A stretch of DNA of 64,000 nucleotides, from positions 1-64,000 of the forward strand of contig NZ_BDBX01000050.1 of assembly GCF_001613205.1 (NCBI RefSeq). Direction: 5' to 3'. Made by a program: the position numbers and the translations under genes. The DNA comes from Nocardia sienata NBRC 100364 (GTDB lineage: Bacteria > Actinomycetota > Actinomycetes > Mycobacteriales > Mycobacteriaceae). The notes under the pieces were generated by a model that was given only the letters and a program-made list of their open reading frames with translations, had not been told where the DNA came from and searched no databases. Of this stretch, positions 51,397-60,686 are shown piece by piece. The first letter of the stretch is position 1. The number at the start of each line of letters is the position of its first letter.

Positions 51397-52914
51397 ATGG
51401 CGGGGGTGATCCGGGGCGCGGGCGAACCGGTGGCGCCGGGGGAACCGAGGATCTGGGACGATGCCGCCACCGCAGAGGTCTTCCCCGGGACCACCGCACC
51501 GCTGACCTTCACTATCGCCGCCGGACTGCTCGGACGGGTGTGCCGCGAATACGCGCGTTCGCTCGGTGTCCCGGAAGACCAGCTGGCGCAGACGGATACG
51601 TGGACGCCATACCTGCTGGGCAGTTTCCATGGACGGGTCTATCTCGATCTGCTGCACTGGTACCGGCTGGCGGCCGTCGCGCCCGGTCATCGGCTGAACC
51701 GCCGCGGGTTGGAGGCGGTCCTGGGCGCGGCCGACCCGCTGCTCGACGAGATCGCGGAAAGTCTGCGGCCCTTCACCTTCGAGTCGCGGGGACGCCGGAT
51801 CCGGTCGCGAATCCGGACGACCGGGGTCTTCGTGCACCGGGTATTGCGGATGGAATCGATGATGCGGGAGTTCTGCACCGAATTCGACCGCGTCTGTGAT
51901 CGTTACGAGGCGATGGACTACGTGCACGGGGAGCACGCCTACGCGGAGTATCGGCGCCTGGACCGGGAGCTGGTCCTGCTGTGGGGCCCTGCGACGGTGC
52001 TGGACGCTCTCGCGCTGATCCTCACCGGCGCTGTGGTCGCGCTGACGGAGGCCTATCTGCCCGAGGCGCCCGCGGCGTTCCGGTACGCGGCGCTGCGGCC
52101 TCCCGCGGATACCGCATCACCTCGTGTCCCGGAACACCCGGCCGTCGGGAAGCCGGTTGCCACCGGAGTCGACCCCGACGCCTACCTCGACCGGAGGCTG
52201 GGCGGTCCGCGTCGATGGCTCTACGATCTGATACGGGTGCGCGCGGCGCGCTGTGCCGCGCACCGGGACGCCATCCGGTCGAGCCGGATCCGTGCGGCGG
52301 GTCTGGCCGAGGCCATGATCCGGGTGATGGCCCGCGACCTCGCCGGGCGCGCGATCCTCCACGACCCCGCCGAGGTCCGCTATCTCACCGTCGGCGAACT
52401 GCGCGACTGCTACGACCGGGTGCCGATACCGGATCTGCGGGCCCGGATCGCGGCGCGGAAGGCCGCCCACGCCGCCGGCGAGCTCTCGGCTCCGGTACGT
52501 TTCAGTACCGAAGGCTCCGATTTCTCGGATACCGAACTGACAGAACAGGGTTGGGCGCTGCGAGCCCGGATCACGGCCGCGCGCGACGGTGAAATTCTCA
52601 CCGGCACCGCGTCCGCCGCGGGCGTGGCCGAGGGGACCGCGGTGGTGGCGGATCGATCGACCGACCCGGCCCCGGGGATTCTGGTCACCGAGAGTGCCGA
52701 TCCGCACTGGGTGGCGGCGCTACCGTCGGCGTCGGCCCTGGTGATCGAACACGGTGGCCCGCTCACCGCGGTGGCGACCGTCGCCCGGGGGCTCGGAGTG
52801 CCCACGGTGGTACGGGTACCGGGATGTACCGCGAAACTGCGGACCGGTATGCGGCTGCGGGTGGACGGGTCCGCGGGTACGGTGACGGTTTTGTCCGGGG
52901 CGGGCCGAAGATGA
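51397..52914 (+). CDS. PEP-utiliser-like protein lacking the catalytic His and ATP-binding domain
   Basis: This 505-residue protein resembles the central and C-terminal parts of PEP synthase/rifampicin phosphotransferase-type enzymes. The opening AEVFPGTTAPLTFTIAAGLL and the FHGRVYLDLLHWY segment are typical of that central region. The last ~80 residues are a swivelling phosphohistidine domain (VIEHGGPLTAVATVARGLGV). The canonical GG-x-x-S-His is changed: the position of the His is Ala458. The ATP-grasp domain is absent. ATG 51397 follows GGGAG at 6-7 nt. The NDK-like gene starts 11 nt after the stop, so they form an operon. The activity is unknown. Confidence 0.75.
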   Translation: MAGVIRGAGEPVAPGEPRIWDDAATAEVFPGTTAPLTFTIAAGLLGRVCREYARSLGVPEDQLAQTDTWTPYLLGSFHGRVYLDLLHWYRLAAVAPGHRLNRRGLEAVLGAADPLLDEIAESLRPFTFESRGRRIRSRIRTTGVFVHRVLRMESMMREFCTEFDRVCDRYEAMDYVHGEHAYAEYRRLDRELVLLWGPATVLDALALILTGAVVALTEAYLPEAPAAFRYAALRPPADTASPRVPEHPAVGKPVATGVDPDAYLDRRLGGPRRWLYDLIRVRAARCAAHRDAIRSSRIRAAGLAEAMIRVMARDLAGRAILHDPAEVRYLTVGELRDCYDRVPIPDLRARIAARKAAHAAGELSAPVRFSTEGSDFSDTELTEQGWALRARITAARDGEILTGTASAAGVAEGTAVVADRSTDPAPGILVTESADPHWVAALPSASALVIEHGGPLTAVATVARGLGVPTVVRVPGCTAKLRTGMRLRVDGSAGTVTVLSGAGRR

Positions 52915-52924
52915 GGTGGAGTAG

Positions 52925-53851
52925 ATGACCGATTCGCACACCGCGCGAACCACCGCGCCGCCACCGCCGGACCCGCTCTCGGTTCTGCTGTCGGCGCTCA
53001 CACCGGTCGAGGACAAGGCGGCCGCCTACCTCGGTGATACCTATGTGCTCGAATGCGTCGACCAGCTCCGGCGGCTGCGGATCGATCCCGCCGCGTTCGC
53101 GTCCCGTCATTCGCTACTACTGCTGACGCCCGGCGCCATCGTCGCCCGGGCGGTGGATCCGACGCTGAAATGGCTGTCCGGCAACGGCTTCCGCGTCGTC
53201 GATGCGGAAGCCGTGCCGCTGAACCGCCATCTGGTGCGCGCACTGTGGCGTTACACCTGGCACACCGCCTCACCGGAGCGGCGCCGGCTCACCGATCTGC
53301 TGGCCGGGATATCCGAGGCGCTGCTGCTGGTCGTCACCGGACCCGACGGTGACCTCCCGGCCCCGGTGCGGCTGGCCGATGGCTCCGGTCCCGGCGACCC
53401 GACGCAGCGGCGCCCGGGACAGCTGCGCTACCTGCTCGGCCGGCGCAGGACAGTGCTCGACCCCGTGCACACTCCGGAAGACCCCGCCGATGTCGTGCGG
53501 GAACTGGCCGTCTTCTTCCCCGAGACCCGCCGTGCGGAGGTGATCTCCCGGGCCTACACCGGTGCCGACAGCGCCGAGACCGCCCGCAACCTCGCCGATG
53601 CCCTTTACGCCCGGACACCGTGCCGGTCCTTCGACGAGACCGTCGCGCTCGACCGCATCCTGCGCGATCTCGATCGGGTGGGCGCCCCCGCGCCGGCGGA
53701 TTTCGACGCCGGGTCCGCCGGAGCCCGCGCCGCGATGCTGACCCGGGCCCTGGCGTCCGGACTCGATATCGACGCGTGGTCGGCGATCGTCCTCGGCGCG
53801 GAGGTGCTGCCGATGGGGGCCGAACCCGGACCACAGGCCCTGCGACCGTGA
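52925..53851 (+). CDS. Divergent nucleoside diphosphate kinase-like protein
   Basis: This 308-residue protein has an NDK-like domain at about residues 60-200. It aligns by eye with the Ndk encoded at 31015-31431: LLLLTPGAIVARAVDP for the first strand, VRLADGSGPGDP and GQLRYLLG for the nucleotide contacts, and PVHTPEDPADVVRELAVFFPE-like text for the catalytic end. The catalytic His (His182) and two arginines (Arg149, Arg168) are kept. The nucleotide Lys is Thr68 and the Asn before His is Asp. A further ~100 residues at the C-terminus have no NDK counterpart. It probably acts with the PEP-utiliser-like protein. Confidence 0.72.
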   Translation: MTDSHTARTTAPPPPDPLSVLLSALTPVEDKAAAYLGDTYVLECVDQLRRLRIDPAAFASRHSLLLLTPGAIVARAVDPTLKWLSGNGFRVVDAEAVPLNRHLVRALWRYTWHTASPERRRLTDLLAGISEALLLVVTGPDGDLPAPVRLADGSGPGDPTQRRPGQLRYLLGRRRTVLDPVHTPEDPADVVRELAVFFPETRRAEVISRAYTGADSAETARNLADALYARTPCRSFDETVALDRILRDLDRVGAPAPADFDAGSAGARAAMLTRALASGLDIDAWSAIVLGAEVLPMGAEPGPQALRP

Positions 53852-53950
53852 CCGCGGCCGACCGGCGGACCGGCTCGCGCTGACCCCGGATCGTGCCGGA
53901 AGTGCCGACGAGCGTGTCGGCGGTAAGCGCCCACCTGCGAGAATTCCCGA

Positions 53951-55810
53951 ATGCACATCGCGATCGGCCTTGTTGTCCTGGTGGCCTCGGCGGCGGCCGT
54001 GGCGGCGCTGGCGCGCCGGGTCGGAATCTCCGAACCCCTCGCCCTGACCCTGGCGGGGGTCGCCGCGTCGTATCTGCCGTTCGTTCCCGAGGTGCACCTG
54101 GAACCGGAGATCGTCCTGCTCGGTCTACTGCCGCCGCTGCTGTACACCGCGGCGATCCGTACCTCGCTGGTGGATTTCCGGGCCAATATCGGCGCGATCG
54201 CGCTGCTGTCGGTGGGGCTGGTCCTGTTCAGTACGTTCACGGTGGCCGCGGTCGTCTGGTGGCTGCTGCCGGTGCCGTTCGCCGTGGCCGTGGCGCTGGG
54301 CGCGGTGGTGGCACCGCCGGACGCCGTGGCCGCGACCGCGGTGGCGCGGCGGATCGGGATGCCGCGGCGGATCGTATCCATCCTCGAAGCGGAGTCGCTG
54401 TTCAACGACGCCACCGCGCTGGTGGCGTTGCGGACCGCGATCGCGGCGTCGGCAGGAGCGGTGTCGGTGTGGAATGCCGGCGGTGATTTCCTGCTTGCCG
54501 CCGGTGGCGGCGCGGTGGTGGGGATCGCGGTCGCCTATGCGCTCGCCCTGCTGCGCCGGCGGATCACCGATCCGGTCCTGGACACCACCCTGTCCTTCCT
54601 GGCGCCGTTCCTGGCCTATCTGCCGGCCGAGGAGATCCACGCCTCGGGCGTGATCGCCGTGGTCACCTGCGGGATGATCCTGGGGCACGGGGCGCCGGTG
54701 TGGCAGAGCGCGGCTTCACGTACCGCCGAACGCACCAACTGGGGAACCGTGCAGTTCATCCTGGAGAGCGCGGTGTTCCTCATCATCGGGCTGCAGGTGA
54801 ACACGATCGTCCGGGACGCGTGGGCGAGCGGGCTGGACCACGGCACGCTGATCGTGACGGCGATCGCGGTCCTGCTGGCGGTGATACTGGCCCGACCGGT
54901 CTGGATCTTCGGCTATGCCCTCCTCGAGCGGGCGTTCGGGCGATCGCCGGCGCCCGCGGCCCATTCGACGGTGGTCTCCTGGGCCGGGATGCGCGGGGTG
55001 GTGACCCTGGCCGCCGTGCTGCTGCTGCCCGCGAACACTCCCCAGCTGCCGGTATTGAAACTGCTGGCCCTCGTCGTCGTCGCGGGCACCCTGCTGCTCC
55101 AGGGCACCTCGCTGTCGTGGCTGGTCCGCCGATTGCGGCTGCGCGGGCCGAGCCGTGCCGAGGATGCGCTGCAGAAGGCGAATCTGCTGACCCAGGCGTC
55201 CAACGCGGGCCTCACCGCGCTGGACGCGGCGATCGGTCCGGACACCCCGGAAGAGGTCGTGCACTCCCTGCGTGACCGGGTGACGTGGCGGACCAATGCC
55301 GCCTGGGAGCGGCTGGGCCGGCCGGAATCCGAGCTGGCGACCCCCACCGCCGAATACCGCCGGTTGCGGCTGGTGATGTTGCGGGCCGAACGGGAGACGG
55401 TGCTGCGGGTCCGCGACTCGGGCGCTGTGGACTACGAGATCCTGCAGCATGTACTGGCCCGGCTGGACCTCGAGGAGTCCATGATCGACAGGTTCGACGA
55501 AGGCGACGAGGAGGAGCGGCCCGAGCCGCTGGCGGTCCCCGGCGGCGCGGCCGAGGACTGCGCGCATCTGCAGGCCGCCCCGTTGGTGTGCGAATCCGGC
55601 GGGCCGGATGTGTGTGCGCAATGTGTGGCGGAGGGTCTGACGTGGGTGCATCTGCGCATGTGCTTGACGTGCGGAAATATCGGCTGCTGTGAATCCTCAC
55701 CGGGAAACCACGCGGCCGGCCACTACACGTCGACAAGCCACCCGGTCATACGCAGTGTGGAGCCCGGCGAGGCGTGGCGCTGGTGCTATGTGGACGAACT
55801 CCTGGGCTGA
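53951..55810 (+). CDS. Na+/H+ antiporter (NhaP/CPA1) with C-terminal UBP zinc finger
   Basis: This 619-residue protein has about 12 membrane helices of the CPA1 exchanger fold. It shows LEAESLFNDATALVALR, in which the Asn-Asp pair near residue 155 is the ion site, then AVVAPPDAVAATAVARR and SWAGMRGVVTLAAVLLLP. A cytosolic helical stretch follows (residues 400-530). Residues ~535-619 form a UBP-type zinc finger: CAHL, CESGGPDVCAQCVAEGLTW, CLTCGNIGCCES and the HYTSTSHPVIRSVEPGEAW-type end with several Cys and His. The finger would sense or bind something in the cytosol. The start is ATG 53951. Confidence 0.9.
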   Translation: MHIAIGLVVLVASAAAVAALARRVGISEPLALTLAGVAASYLPFVPEVHLEPEIVLLGLLPPLLYTAAIRTSLVDFRANIGAIALLSVGLVLFSTFTVAAVVWWLLPVPFAVAVALGAVVAPPDAVAATAVARRIGMPRRIVSILEAESLFNDATALVALRTAIAASAGAVSVWNAGGDFLLAAGGGAVVGIAVAYALALLRRRITDPVLDTTLSFLAPFLAYLPAEEIHASGVIAVVTCGMILGHGAPVWQSAASRTAERTNWGTVQFILESAVFLIIGLQVNTIVRDAWASGLDHGTLIVTAIAVLLAVILARPVWIFGYALLERAFGRSPAPAAHSTVVSWAGMRGVVTLAAVLLLPANTPQLPVLKLLALVVVAGTLLLQGTSLSWLVRRLRLRGPSRAEDALQKANLLTQASNAGLTALDAAIGPDTPEEVVHSLRDRVTWRTNAAWERLGRPESELATPTAEYRRLRLVMLRAERETVLRVRDSGAVDYEILQHVLARLDLEESMIDRFDEGDEEERPEPLAVPGGAAEDCAHLQAAPLVCESGGPDVCAQCVAEGLTWVHLRMCLTCGNIGCCESSPGNHAAGHYTSTSHPVIRSVEPGEAWRWCYVDELLG

Positions 55811-55864
55811 TCTCGATAGAGCCGGCGGTGGGCGGACCGGCCGCTGTCGGTGGCCTGCGGCAGT

Positions 55865-58003
55865 ATGGGCGCCATGTCGACAGCACCGGGCAGCACCATG
55901 GGCGGGGCCGGCGAAGTCGCCGGCGAACTACGCGAGCACGCGGAGGCACTGCTGCGGGAGCTCGCCGGGCCGGGCGCCCGTTTGCGGGAGGACCAGTGGA
56001 CCGCGATCGAAGCGCTCGTGGTCGGTAGACGCCGGGCCCTGGTGGTGCAGCGCACCGGCTGGGGTAAATCGGCGGTCTATTTCATCGCGGCGAAACTGCT
56101 GCGCGCGCAGGGTCGCGGGCCCACCGTCATCGTCTCGCCGTTGCTGGCCCTGATGCGCAACCAGGTCGCCTCGGCCCGGCGGGCCGGAGTGGTCGCGGCC
56201 ACCATCAACTCCGGCAATGTCACCGAATGGGACGAGATCCACCAGCAGGTGGCGGCCGGTTCGGTGGATGTGCTGCTGGTCAGCCCCGAACGACTGAACA
56301 ACCCCGATTTCCGGGATCAGGTGCTGCCCCGGCTCGCCGCCGACGCCGGGCTGGTGGTCATCGACGAAGCGCACTGTGTCTCCGACTGGGGCCACGATTT
56401 CCGCCCGGACTACCGCCGCATCCGCACATTGATCGCCGACCTCGGCGCCGACGTACCGGTCCTGGCCACCACCGCCACGGCCAACGACCGGGTGGTGACC
56501 GATGTGGCCGGGCAGATCGGCACCGACACCCTCGTCCTACGCGGGGATCTCGACCGTGAGTCACTGCATCTGTCGGTGGTCCGCTTCGACGACGCGGTGG
56601 AACGCACCACCTGGCTCAGTAGTCGGCTGGACCGGTTGCCGGGTTCGGGAATCGTGTACACCCTGACCGTGGCCGGCGCCCACGATCTCGCCGATGTACT
56701 GAACTCCCACGGCCACAAGGTCGCCGCCTACACCGGCCAGACCGACCCCACCGAACGTGAAGCCCTCGAGGCCGCCCTGCTGAACAACGAGGTCAAGGCG
56801 CTCATAGCCACCTCCGCGCTGGGTATGGGCTTCGACAAGCCCGATCTGGGCTTTGTCGTCCACGTGGGTGCGCCGTCCTCGCCGATCTCCTACTACCAGC
56901 AGGTCGGCCGCGCCGGGCGCGCGACCGAACGCGCCGAGGTGATCCTGCTGCCCGGTCCCGAGGACACCCGCATCTGGAGCTATTTCGCTTCTGTGGCCTT
57001 CCCGAGCGAACATGTGGTGCGTTCGGTCCTCGAAGCGCTGGACCGGGAGCGTCCGCAGTCCACCGCCGCCCTGGAACCCCTGGTCGAACTGAACCGCTCT
57101 CGGCTCGACATGGTGCTGAAGGTACTCGACGTGGACGGCGCGGTCCGCCGGGTGCGCGGCGGCTGGCTCGGCACCGGTCGGCCCTGGACCTACGACGCCG
57201 ACCGGTACGAACGGCTCGATGCCGCCCGCACGGCCGAACAGCAGGCCATGCTCGACTACCAGCGCACCACCGGCTGCCGGATGGAGTTCCTGCGCCGCCA
57301 GCTCGACGATCCGGCGCTGCTCGCCGCCGCGCCGGGTACCGGCGCCTGCGGTCGCTGCGACAACTGCACCGGCGAGTATCGCGAAACCACCGTCGACACC
57401 GCGGCGGTGGCCGCCACCCGGGCCCGTCTCGACCGGCCCGGTATCGATCTCGCGCCGCGTAAACAGTGGCCGACCGGGATGGCGAAACTGGGTGTGCCCC
57501 TGTCGGGCAAGATCACCGAGGGCGCCGAGACCGGGCGGGTGCTGGGCCGGCTGAATTCGCTGGGCTGGGGTCGGCGGCTGCGCCCGATTCTCGACGGTAC
57601 CGACGCCCCGGTTCCCGACGAGGTGGTCGACGCGTGCATTCCGGTACTGCGGGAATGGGACTGGGCCGTGCGGCCCACCGCGGTACTGGCCCTGGAATCC
57701 GAAACGCATCCGGTCCTCACCGGCTCGCTGGCCGAGCGCCTCGCCGGGATCGGCCGGCTGCGCGACCTGGGCACGCTGCGCATCCGTCCGGACCGGCCCC
57801 CGGTCTCCGCCGTCAATTCGGCCCACCGGGTCGCCGCCCTGTACGACGGGTGGGAGGTCCCCGACCTGGGCGCGGCGGACGGTCCGATCCTGCTGGTGGA
57901 TACCCTCACCGACACCGGATGGACCTTCACCGTCGCGGCGTGGGCGCTACGCCGGGCGGGTGCCCCGGCGGTTCTTCCGTTCGCCCTGGCGACCCCGGCC
58001 TGA
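55865..58003 (+). CDS. RecQ-type DNA helicase with phosphoribosyltransferase-like C-terminus
   Basis: This helicase of about 712 residues has motif I QRTGWGKS (near residue 61), the DEAH box in VVIDEAHCVSDWGHDFRPDY (near 165), ATTATAN (motif III) and QQVGRAGRATERAEVIL (motif VI). The RecQ-C zinc site is CRMEF...CGRCDNC. The last ~150 residues end in GPILLVDTLTDTGWTFTVAAWALRRAGA-like text, a PRPP-type loop of phosphoribosyltransferases, here with one acidic residue fewer than usual. It unwinds DNA 3' to 5'; the role of the C-terminal domain is unknown. ATG 55865 is chosen; ATG 55874 is equally possible. Confidence 0.88.
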   Translation: MGAMSTAPGSTMGGAGEVAGELREHAEALLRELAGPGARLREDQWTAIEALVVGRRRALVVQRTGWGKSAVYFIAAKLLRAQGRGPTVIVSPLLALMRNQVASARRAGVVAATINSGNVTEWDEIHQQVAAGSVDVLLVSPERLNNPDFRDQVLPRLAADAGLVVIDEAHCVSDWGHDFRPDYRRIRTLIADLGADVPVLATTATANDRVVTDVAGQIGTDTLVLRGDLDRESLHLSVVRFDDAVERTTWLSSRLDRLPGSGIVYTLTVAGAHDLADVLNSHGHKVAAYTGQTDPTEREALEAALLNNEVKALIATSALGMGFDKPDLGFVVHVGAPSSPISYYQQVGRAGRATERAEVILLPGPEDTRIWSYFASVAFPSEHVVRSVLEALDRERPQSTAALEPLVELNRSRLDMVLKVLDVDGAVRRVRGGWLGTGRPWTYDADRYERLDAARTAEQQAMLDYQRTTGCRMEFLRRQLDDPALLAAAPGTGACGRCDNCTGEYRETTVDTAAVAATRARLDRPGIDLAPRKQWPTGMAKLGVPLSGKITEGAETGRVLGRLNSLGWGRRLRPILDGTDAPVPDEVVDACIPVLREWDWAVRPTAVLALESETHPVLTGSLAERLAGIGRLRDLGTLRIRPDRPPVSAVNSAHRVAALYDGWEVPDLGAADGPILLVDTLTDTGWTFTVAAWALRRAGAPAVLPFALATPA

Positions 58004-58721
58004 CCGGTGGGTCCGGGATCGCCGCCGGCCGGATTCGCCCCCGGGCGGTGGGCAGCCGGTCGAGCAGCGCGAACAGGCCGATCAGCACCACGGCCAGGGC
58101 GACCACCGAGAGCGTGTTGGCCACCGCGGTCGCGTACCCCTGCCGGGTGACATCCAGGAACGGATACGGGTACCAGTCGGTCACGGCGCCGTGGGCGAAG
58201 GTGTAGCCGATCCAGGCGACCGGCCAGACCAGCGCGGCGGCGATGGTGCGCCGGTCGATCCGGGGCCGAGGCCCGAATACCAGCCAGGTGGCCAGGCCGG
58301 CCCAAGGGGCGAGGTAGTGGAAGCCGAGATTCGCCCACCACGCCGCGCCGGTCAGATGTACCTCGTCCGCGAGAACGAGGGCGAAGACGAGGCCGGTGAT
58401 CACCACCCCCAGCAGGGAATCCAGCCGCGCCACCCGCCAGAGTCGCCCGTCCCGCACGGGGTTCAGGGCCAGTCCGGCCGAGGCGACCAGCAGGAACAGG
58501 TTGCTCTGGATGGTGAAATAGCTGAACAGGCGGACGAGTCCCGTCCCGATACCGGCGTCCGGTTCCGCGCGTCCCGAGTTCGCGTCCGGGCCGCCGGTGA
58601 ACAGCAGCGCCAACTGGGTCACCACTGCCGCCGCGATCACCAGTGCGATCGCGAGATGACAGGCCCTGGCGGCGGAATCGGCCGCGGCGGCTCGGGCGGT
58701 CGGCCGGATATGCGCGTTCAC
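57927..58721 (-). CDS. Pr6Pr family membrane protein
   Basis: This 264-residue integral membrane protein has six to seven hydrophobic helices. The TIQSNLFLLVASAGLAL, HYLAPWAGLATWLVFGPR and YTFAHGAVTDWYPYPFLDV segments are typical of the Pr6Pr family. The function is unknown. GTG 58721 is taken as start. The Pro/Arg-rich last ~25 residues overlap the 3' end of recQ by 77 nt in antisense, so the true end may be as given but is unusual. It is divergent from the ICL/PEP-mutase gene, with 93 nt between the starts. Confidence 0.8.
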   Translation of the reverse strand: MNAHIRPTARAAAADSAARACHLAIALVIAAAVVTQLALLFTGGPDANSGRAEPDAGIGTGLVRLFSYFTIQSNLFLLVASAGLALNPVRDGRLWRVARLDSLLGVVITGLVFALVLADEVHLTGAAWWANLGFHYLAPWAGLATWLVFGPRPRIDRRTIAAALVWPVAWIGYTFAHGAVTDWYPYPFLDVTRQGYATAVANTLSVVALAVVLIGLFALLDRLPTARGRIRPAAIPDPPVRPGSPGRTEEPPGHPPGVAPTPRR

Positions 58722-58814
58722 ACCGGTCCATCCTGCCGTCGTCGGATCGCGCCCGGGCCGGCGCCACGCGACAGCGGGTGCGTATCCGGGCCTGGGTACG
58801 GCAGGATCGGTGCG

Positions 58815-59567
58815 GTGACCACATTGCCCGAGAAGGCCGCCGCATTCCTCGAACTCCATCGCCCCGGTGACCCGGTGATCCTGCCTACGGTGTGGGACGC
58901 CTGGTCGGCGGACCTCGTCCAGCAGGCCGGTTTTCCGGCGCTCACGGTCGGCAGCCATCCGCTCGCTGATTCGCTCGGTAAATCCGACCACGAAGGTATG
59001 GCCTTCACCGATGTACTCGGCCGCGTCCGGGAGATCACCTCCGCGGTGGATGTGCCGGTCTCGGTCGATCTCGAATCCGGATACGGTGTCGAGCCCGCGG
59101 CGCTCATCGACGGGTTGTTGCAGGCCGGTGCGGTCGGCTTCAACCTCGAGGACACCGTGCACAAGGAAGGTGGGCGGCTGCGCGAACCGCAGGAGCACGC
59201 CGATCTCGTGGGCCGGTTGCGGCAGGCCGCCGACGACAGCGGTGTGCACGTCGTCGTGAACGCCCGCACCGATCTGCTGCTCTCACCCTCCGGTGATCCG
59301 GCCGAACTCGTCGGCCCGGCGATCGAACGGTTGCGGCTGGCGGCCGCGGCCGGGGCCGATGTGCTGTATCCGGTCGGCCGCTACGGGCCGGATGTGCTGG
59401 CCCGGCTGTGCGCCGAATTGCCGTTGCCGGTCAACGCGGTCACCGTGCCGGAGCAGGGGGACAAGGCCTACTTCGCGGAAGCCGGGGCGGCACGCGTGAG
59501 CTTCGGGCCGTTCCTGCAGGCCGCGCTCGCGGTGGAGGCGAAACGACTGCTGGAGCCCTGGAAATAA
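58815..59567 (+). CDS. Isocitrate lyase/PEP mutase family protein
   Basis: This 250-residue TIM-barrel enzyme of the ICL/PEPM superfamily has TVWDAWSADLVQQAGFPALT, the metal/substrate motif SVDLESGYG, FNLEDTVH and VVNARTDLLL. The family's catalytic KKCGH loop of true isocitrate lyase is absent, so it is more like 2-methylisocitrate lyase or oxaloacetate hydrolase relatives. The reaction is not known. GTG 58815 has AGGAT 9 nt upstream. It stands alone between divergent Pr6Pr and convergent LigD-polymerase genes. Confidence 0.88.
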   Translation: MTTLPEKAAAFLELHRPGDPVILPTVWDAWSADLVQQAGFPALTVGSHPLADSLGKSDHEGMAFTDVLGRVREITSAVDVPVSVDLESGYGVEPAALIDGLLQAGAVGFNLEDTVHKEGGRLREPQEHADLVGRLRQAADDSGVHVVVNARTDLLLSPSGDPAELVGPAIERLRLAAAAGADVLYPVGRYGPDVLARLCAELPLPVNAVTVPEQGDKAYFAEAGAARVSFGPFLQAALAVEAKRLLEPWK

Positions 59568-59601
59568 CTCCCGGCGGTGAACGGCGCGGGGCCCGGACCG
59601 G

Positions 59602-60564
59602 TCAGGATTCCGGGGCGGGCTCCTCGTCGAGATCCACCTCGTCACGGTCGGCCCATTCGATCAGCTGCCGCAGATCGAAGACCGCGTCGTCGATTCCCGC
59701 GTGCAGGTCGCCGAGTCGGTGGTACCGGGCGGGCACGGTGGCGACGGTGAAATCGCGGGGGTGGATGTCCTCGATCTCGTCCCAGCCCACCGGGGTGGAG
59801 ACAGTGGCCGCGGGATTGCCGCGCACCGAATACGCGGCGGCGATCGTATGGTCGCGCGCGTTCTGGTTGTAGTCGATGAACAGCCGGTCCGGATCGCGGT
59901 CGCGCCGCCACCAGGTCGTCGTCACATCCTCGGGTGCCCGGCGGCGGACCTCTTCGGCGAAGGCCAGGGCGGCGCGGCGCACCTGCTGGAACCCGTGCTC
60001 CGGCGCGATCCGCACATAGACGTGCAAGCCCTTGCCGCCCGAGGTCTTCGGCCAGCCGACCGCGCCGATCTCGTCGAGCACCTCGCGGACCACCCCGGCC
60101 ACGCGCTGCACCCGTGACCACGGACAATCCGGCATAGGGTCGAGATCGATCCGCCATTCGTCCGGACTCTCGGTATCGGCCCGGCGCGAATTCCACGGAT
60201 GGAACTCGACCGTGGACATCTGTACCGCCCAGATGACCTCCGCCAGTTCGCCGACACAGAGTTCATCGGCGTGCCGGCCGTAGCGCGGGAAATACACCCG
60301 CACGGTCGACACCCAGTTCGGTGCGCCCGCGGGCAGCCGTTTCTGGTGTACTTTCCCACCGGCCAGCCCCTTCGGGAAGCGGTGCAGCATGCAGGGCCGA
60401 TCCCGCAGCGCGTTGACGATCCCGTCGCCCACGCTCAGGTAGTACTGCACCAGATCGAGTTTGGTCACGCCGGACTCCGGGAAGTAGACCCGGTCGGGGT
60501 TGGAGATACGCACCTCGCGTTCTCCGACCGTCAATTCCACCGCCGCGCCCGCACCGCCAGCCAT
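59602..60564 (-). CDS. LigD polymerase/primase-domain protein
   Basis: This is a 320-residue stand-alone archaeo-eukaryotic primase-type polymerase related to the POL domain of LigD (as Rv3730c and Rv0269c). Motifs are SNPDRVYFPESGVTKLDLVQYY, FHPWNSRRADTESPDEWRIDLDP with the catalytic Asp-x-Asp, KTSGGKGLHVYVRI and FIDYNQNARDHTIAAAYSVR with the third Asp. Such enzymes add ribo- or deoxyribonucleotides in end joining or gap repair. ATG 60564 is the clear start. No ku or ligD is nearby. It converges on the ICL gene, with 34 nt between stops. Confidence 0.92.
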   Translation of the reverse strand: MAGGAGAAVELTVGEREVRISNPDRVYFPESGVTKLDLVQYYLSVGDGIVNALRDRPCMLHRFPKGLAGGKVHQKRLPAGAPNWVSTVRVYFPRYGRHADELCVGELAEVIWAVQMSTVEFHPWNSRRADTESPDEWRIDLDPMPDCPWSRVQRVAGVVREVLDEIGAVGWPKTSGGKGLHVYVRIAPEHGFQQVRRAALAFAEEVRRRAPEDVTTTWWRRDRDPDRLFIDYNQNARDHTIAAAYSVRGNPAATVSTPVGWDEIEDIHPRDFTVATVPARYHRLGDLHAGIDDAVFDLRQLIEWADRDEVDLDEEPAPES

Positions 60565-60686
60565 GGTCCGACCCTAGCCGCCGCACGCGGTTCGGGTTCG
60601 GTTGTCCGTGGCGCGTCGGCCGCCCGGCCGCCCGATGTGTACCGATACCTGTCTGCCGGTCGCGCCACGGCCCGGTGTCCGGGTGC

